A stretch of 64,000 nucleotides of DNA, taken from positions 169,792,388 to 169,856,387 of the forward strand of contig NC_077234.1 in the NCBI RefSeq assembly GCF_027887165.1, read 5' to 3'. This document shows positions 59,593 to 64,000 of this stretch, in pieces. This DNA comes from Monodelphis domestica. Lineage: Eukaryota; Chordata; Mammalia; Didelphimorphia; Didelphidae. The notes beneath the pieces are model-generated. The model saw only the letters and a list, made by a program, of their open reading frames with translations. It had not been told where the DNA came from and ran no database searches. The translations under genes were made by a program, and so were the position numbers. Positions within the stretch are counted from its first letter, which is position 1. Every line of letters starts with the position of its first letter.

Positions 59593-60255
59593 TGTGGAAA
59601 GGAAAACTGAATCAAGCTCTGGATTTTCTGCCACTGAGGTGGAGCAGACAGCAGTTGGAACATTAGAGTGAAGATTGATGGACAGCGAAGACAGTTGGTG
59701 GGGGGAGGGGTGACTTCGAGAGTGACAGTTGCTCTCAAGGTCTCTCTTTCCTGGCCCTCAGACTGAAAGGAGTGCTCTCTCCCTTTCTCAGGATAGAAGG
59801 ACCTCTATTCCTGGATTTTCCCAACTGTGTGCTCTACCTGGATTCCTGTGATTGTGTCATCCAACAAAAGGAGTTAAGTGGAGTGGTTTGAACTGTAAGT
59901 CTGGTCTTCAGGGGTACTAGCCCAAAGAGACAGGCCCAACCAGCTCTGAAGGTCAGAATCTTTTCTTCCTCTTGCTGTCCACTGCTAAAGACTTTGAACT
60001 TAAGAAAGTTAGCACAGATATAACATAGATAGGAATAAAAGAAACATTCCACAAGCCTGTGAGGCCTGGCTTCAGCTCAAAAGCTGAGAGAGACTCAAAC
60101 CAAATCTGTGTCAAAGTATAGGGGAATCCCTATTCTCTCTACCCTGATACCTTCCCAATACAAACTTGTTAATAAATTCATCTTGAGTTAAATAATTTGC
60201 AGTCAGATACGAGGAGGACTATCATTTCAGGGGACATAGAGGGAGCAGAACCTAA
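59593..60255 (+). repeat. LTR, possibly the 3' LTR of ERV copy 1
   Basis: It starts TGTGGAAAGGAAA, exactly as the LTR at 60788, and both end near a shared CATTCA followed by 'gtccttattggacccc'. It shares the 'gcccaaagagacaggc', 'gcctgtgaggcctggc' and 'tttgcagtcagata' blocks, with AATAAA at about 60171. It is longer than 60788-61220. A decayed gag of the same family lies upstream, so it may be that element's 3' LTR. Confidence 0.7.
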
Positions 60256-60329
60256 GGACAGCCATTCAACCATAAATGGTCCTTATTGGACCCCCCTGCC
60301 AGGTGACCTTGGTGGGGGGGAGGGAGGTT

Positions 60330-60620
60330 TGTCTCTCAGGAGGGTCCATGCTTACCTGATTTTCACTTTCAACCATTTCCTAGGTTCAGAAAGTGATCTA
60401 TGCTTTTTTGCCTTTGTTTCTCTAACCATACTTTTACATGAAATGCCCTCCCTATGTCTTTGCTTTTTAAATCCCTATATATCCTTTAAAATCAATGCCA
60501 GTTATAATATCTAACATTTTCTCTGATATGATATTTTTCTGATAGCGAATATGATTTTTGATTCAAAAATATTGTTCACCTAAAAGCCAAGAGGATGTCA
60601 AATGGAGAGCATTCTGAATC
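60330..60620. other. Unassigned gap between LTR blocks
   Basis: Short unique-looking sequence; the open frame 60197-60514 runs from LTR sequence into it and is incidental. Confidence 0.4.
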
Positions 60621-60787
60621 CTAAGCCTAAGAGACTTTGCATCAGCAATGCTTCTAGCCTAGTGTTCTTAATCATTATCCTAGAAAGCAACTACTGTGAA
60701 GATTCAAGTTAATTAACCTGCATTATGGTCAGGCAGTCAATATGTGTCAAAGGAAGGACTTAAACCTATGCCTTCCTGGCTCTGAGT
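60620..60787 (-). repeat. MIR-like relic
   Basis: 'cctgcattatggtcaggcagtcaatatgtgtcaaaggaaggacttaaacctatgccttcctggctctgag' fits the head half of an antisense MIR. It is cut by the start of the LTR. Confidence 0.5.
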
Positions 60788-61220
60788 TGTGGAAAGGAAA
60801 CAAGACTGACAGTTTGTGGGGGAAGGGCTCAACTGGGAGTGGCAATTGGGTCTTGTGACTAGCACTTCCTTCCTGCCGGGTGAGACTTGCTTCCCGGTGT
60901 TGGAGGAGGAAGGAGCTTGTTCAGCCCAGTCTGGAGTGGCATGCTCTTCTTGGTTCAGCCCAAAGACACAGGCTTCTAAAGGTTAGAATTGTTCTTGTTT
61001 ACTTTCTGTGTACTGCTAAGATTCTGAATTAGGACAACGAGAGTAGACGGGAGTGGGACAAACTCTCCGCCAGCCTCTAGGGCCTGGCCCTATACTCTGA
61101 AGCTAAGGAAAACCTCCAATTGCCACTGGATTATTAAACTTTATATTATTTGACTTTGCAGTCAGATAAGTGGACTATCTTTTCTGGTCATAGAGGGAGC
61201 TGAACTTCAGTTTCAGTCAT
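60788..61220 (+). repeat. 5' LTR of ERV copy 2
   Basis: It begins TGTGGAAAGGAAAC and has 'attattaaactttatatta' as a probable degenerate polyadenylation region. It ends near 'agtcattca' (61220), or up to 40 bp later. It is homologous to 59593-60255 but clearly diverged, so the two are different integrations of one family. The primer binding site could not be recognised. Confidence 0.7.
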
Positions 61221-61694
61221 TCAAAGACAAACTGTCCTTATTGGACCCCTGCTGTTTCCTCTCAGCAGGGGGCATCTCCCTCCCTTGCCCCTCCAAGCAA
61301 TATACCCTCTCTTCCCTCTCTCCTCCATACCCTGCAACAAACCTCCTTTTATCTCCCTTTTTCACAATCCCATTCCCTTTCCCAATAAATATTACAGTTT
61401 TGATGAGCCAGCTAGGTTTTCAAACCTATTTTGGTTAAGAATTTGGGAAAAGGAAGCAACTGGAGGTTTCAGAGAAGTTGGGCCTGCATACATTTCAAAA
61501 GCCTGTGTGACTGTGAAAAGTAACCATTTTGAGAGCAGTGCTGAGTGCAACTAATCTGCCTAGCAATACCACACCCAAAAGAAACCACTCCTCCAGAAGG
61601 GAGGAGGTGACTCTTAAAAGGCCAGACTTAAAATTTTTTTTCTGTTACAAAAGACTTTTCAAGATATAAGACGGCAAAGAAACTATTACTTGCC
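61221..61694 (+). other. Leader of ERV copy 2
   Basis: About 470 bp between LTR and gag. Its first part is pyrimidine-rich ('ctgctgtttcctctcagcaggggg' can fold as a short stem). The last 100 bp match the corresponding stretch before the gag of copy 1. Open frames 61241-61438 and 61285-61554 are not conserved in copy 1. Confidence 0.55.
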
Positions 61695-63155
61695 ATGGAT
61701 TATCTAGCCTGTATTGCATATTTCTTGTATATGTTTTACAATTTATTTTTTGTCACAATTCTGAATTATATTTATTTTCTGCTTAGCATCTATGAAACTT
61801 TGCAATGGCTGAATATAAGTATGTATTGCTTGATTTCATTCATTCCCACATATGCTGGAGCATTATTCGTAGTAACCAAATTATACTATGCCCTAAAAAA
61901 AGGTGTGCATCTAATTTTGGGGAAAAAAGCAAAAGAGAATGAAATGGCTGTGATGATTTTAGCCACAAAAGAGGAGATGATGCAACTAAAGGAAATGATT
62001 AAGCAACTGAGTGAAGAGATACAATGTGGCAAAGGTATTAACACACAACAAGACATACCTAAAAAGAACAATGTAGTTCAGCAAGAAAATACAGATGGGG
62101 CTGAAGGTGGAATACCAATATTGTCACTAAGAGATCAAACAAGCCTACAACCAGATAGCGACATAATTCATATTAAAACACATAAACCATTTACAACAGC
62201 TGACATTGAAAGTCTGAAAAGACAGATGCTTTCCTGGTTTTCAGAACCAATGAGATGTTTAAAAGAATTTAAAAGAGCAATTAGGCTTTGTGATCCAGAT
62301 TTCCAGGACACTGAAATTCTTCTCTCAGAATTATTTTCAAAAAGGGAAAAACAACAATTCATTGATGAAACTAGAAAAAATCCAAATTTAACATCATGGC
62401 CGGTGGAAGGAACAGATTTAGAGTTATCTAATATCGAAAATCTACGTCACCTAAGAAAGGCCAGAGAAGACTTATTAGAGGCAATGAAAAGTTTTTCAAA
62501 AAGACCAGATACTTGGGGAAAATTTGAGAGATTGAGACAGGAAAGTGGGGAACATCCATCAAAGTTCCTCGATAGAGTTATTGAAGTAGCAGAGGAGGTG
62601 CTTGGATTTGAAAATTTAACTGAACAAAATCTTCAACACATAAGGAGACAATTTGTGAAAGGCAGTAACACACCTATAAGATCATATTTTAAACTTCAAT
62701 ACCCAGATTGGGAAACACTAAGTCTGGAAGATTTAAGAAAAACTGCAACTTAAATATTTTCAGGTCATAAAGAAATGCTAGAGGAAAAGGATGAAATAAT
62801 AAAAGAGCTTAAAGCCAAGCTCAAGGAGGCAAATAGCACAAGTAAATGTAAAGAAATTGAAGAAATAAAAAATCTAGCCACTCTGCAATCGTACAAACCC
62901 ACAAGAAATTACACACAAAGCAATCAAAGGAGAAATTTGCCCAAATGTTTCCTCTGTGGGAAAATAGGTCACATGGTTTGAGACTGTTATTTAAAGGCAC
63001 AATTATTCCAAGCTAATAACAAACCGAGATCTTGGAAAAGCAATGTAAAGTATAGCAGCAATAATACACAAACAAATGCAAAATGTTGTGATTGTAATTG
63101 TAAGAAATCATTGCAAGCACCAAATTTAGAAATCATGGAGAGGTACATCCAATAG
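61695..63155 (+). pseudogene. gag of ERV copy 2, nearly intact, membrane-hairpin type
   Basis: From ATG 61695 the frame runs 352 codons to TAA 62751. Residues 4-33 and 43-66 are hydrophobic with an NIS sequon between them (40-42); then ALKKGVHLILGKK and a heptad-patterned segment (about 80-110). After a polar linker comes ILSLRDQ...HKPFTTADIESL, then a gamma-type capsid with DTEILLSELFSKREKQQF and WGKFERLRQESGEHPSKFLDR, in the place of the major homology region. The same frame continues after TAA 62751: a charged coiled coil (62775-62880) and a CX2CX4HX4C zinc knuckle at about 62949-62990, interrupted by TGA 62979. It ends at TAG 63153. There is no glycine at position 2, so no myristoylation. 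Two single-codon stops are the only breaks. Confidence 0.85.
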
Positions 63156-64000
63156 GGAGTGAAACCACGTTATTCATAAGTAGTCTCAGGTGCTGCCAAA
63201 CAAAGTCAGTTATGAAGCCAGGTGCATGGGGTAACATCAAAAAGGAAAAATGGGAAAGGAAAAATGAAAAGGAAGGAGACTACATGCAAATAGAACTTGA
63301 GGTTCCAAAAGCACAAAATAAAACTAAAGAACAGATAGAAGAAGAAATCCAATTAGATAATGATGTAACAGAGATTAAAGAGAAAATTTTTGGAACAGTG
63401 GAACAAGCTACAAAGAAAGAGGAAGAAACAAAACTAGCAACAGTCTGTAATACACAAACTGTAAATGAAGTTATTGAAGCACATGAGCAAACAACAGAAG
63501 GGTCCAATGAGGGGGAAAATGCAATAACAGAGAACATTCAAATTAGCAGACCTCCTGGAGACAATGACTCTGAAAGCAGGAATGTTATTACACAAGAAAA
63601 TACCAATGACATAATAGAAAAGTTAACCTTAAATCCTTATGCAGAAGAATTCCAACCAATAGTAAGTGCACAAGAAAAAGCAAACAGAAACATTGCCATG
63701 CCATCCTTAAGTCTCCATGATAATGCAAATCTCTTGCAAACTGATGATGGATTGCAAAATGAATGTTCAGAGCAACAAGAAAAGTCTGTAGCAGAACAAA
63801 ACTGGGATTTGAACAAAATAGAAATAGAGGCACCTATGGTCCAAGTGTGCCAACAAAATGAGAACACAGAACCAAGGGTCATGATAAAAGTGGGTAATGA
63901 GATCTACCCAGCTCTAATTGATACAGGAGCAACTAAATCTGTTTTAAAAACATCTCCTGAAGACAGCCAAATCACAAATTACGAACAAGTTAAAGAGCTT
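63104..64000 (+). CDS. pro/pol frame of ERV copy 2 with aspartic protease, runs off window
   Basis: An uninterrupted frame from just after TAA 63101 to the last base of the window, -1 relative to gag; the first ATG is 63212. It is probably expressed by ribosomal frameshift at 63122-63128. About 260 residues are hydrophilic, rich in E, K, N, Q and T, without a known domain. Then come the strand GNEIYPALIDTGATKSVL, with the catalytic DTGA at 63920-63931, typical of the flap-less N-terminal half of a retroviral protease subunit. Pol should follow outside the window. No stop in 299 codons suggests a younger element than copy 1, although gag already has two nonsense codons. Confidence 0.8.
63122..63128 (+). 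promoter_or_regulatory. -1 ribosomal frameshift slippery heptamer
   Basis: A-AAT-TTA in the gag frame (AAT at 63123, TTA at 63126), a canonical retroviral X-XXY-YYZ site of the type used by Rous sarcoma virus. It lies in the 49-nt overlap between the gag and pro frames, 25 nt before the gag stop, and a -1 slip leads into the open pro frame. I see no strong downstream stem or pseudoknot; only a weak TGGA/TCCA pairing at 63136-63151. Confidence 0.72.

Noticed and set aside
61221-61262. Primer binding site of ERV copy 2
   Set aside because: Candidates such as 'tggacccctgctg' follow the LTR end but match no tRNA 3' end that I can recognise.

Overview
This 64 kb window is non-coding mammalian DNA built almost entirely of transposable elements. 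It is AT-rich, and I find no host gene, exon or bacterial-type operon. The lineage is most likely a marsupial (opossum-like). The evidence is an L1 family with a long 5' leader and the CORE-SINE copies typical of marsupials, set among older MIR and L2 fragments shared by all mammals. The species cannot be fixed from the sequence.

Layout. 1-1975 is the 3' end of a plus-strand L1, followed by a SINE with its 10-bp target-site duplication. 3374-13887 is a minus-strand betaretrovirus-like provirus with two LTRs, a lysine-tRNA-type primer binding site, broken gag, an apparent dUTPase remnant and probable nested insertions. It sits inside an old L1 that continues at 13894. 14566-16135 is an antisense L1 3' end split by a solo LTR. 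18630-31790 is an old, nearly full-length antisense L1, itself split by a full-length plus-strand L1 (22468-29190) and an LTR-like insertion (30061-30821). 31791-32412 is another antisense L1 3' end. 32415-34980 is a decayed ERV-L-like pol. 35-56 kb is old MIR, L2, CORE-SINE and other ancient repeats, microsatellites, two LTR-like blocks and a U6 snRNA pseudogene.

The most interesting part is 56-64 kb. It carries two related plus-strand endogenous retroviruses whose Gag proteins begin with a two-segment membrane hairpin instead of a myristoylated matrix. In both, the hairpin carries an N-glycosylation sequon and a conserved basic exit motif, and is followed by a gamma-type capsid. In the second copy the gag frame contains an A-AAT-TTA slippery heptamer, correctly phased for a -1 shift into a protease frame that stays open to the window edge. 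A Gag with a membrane hairpin, a gamma-like capsid and -1 frameshifting is not a combination I recognise from a named retrovirus group.

How the parts relate: the L1s supply the machinery that moves the SINEs and the U6 pseudogene, and the ERVs are independent integrations. Nesting gives a relative order: old antisense L1 before full-length L1 and before the LTR at 30061; old plus L1 before the betaretrovirus-like provirus; antisense L1 before the solo LTR at 15027.
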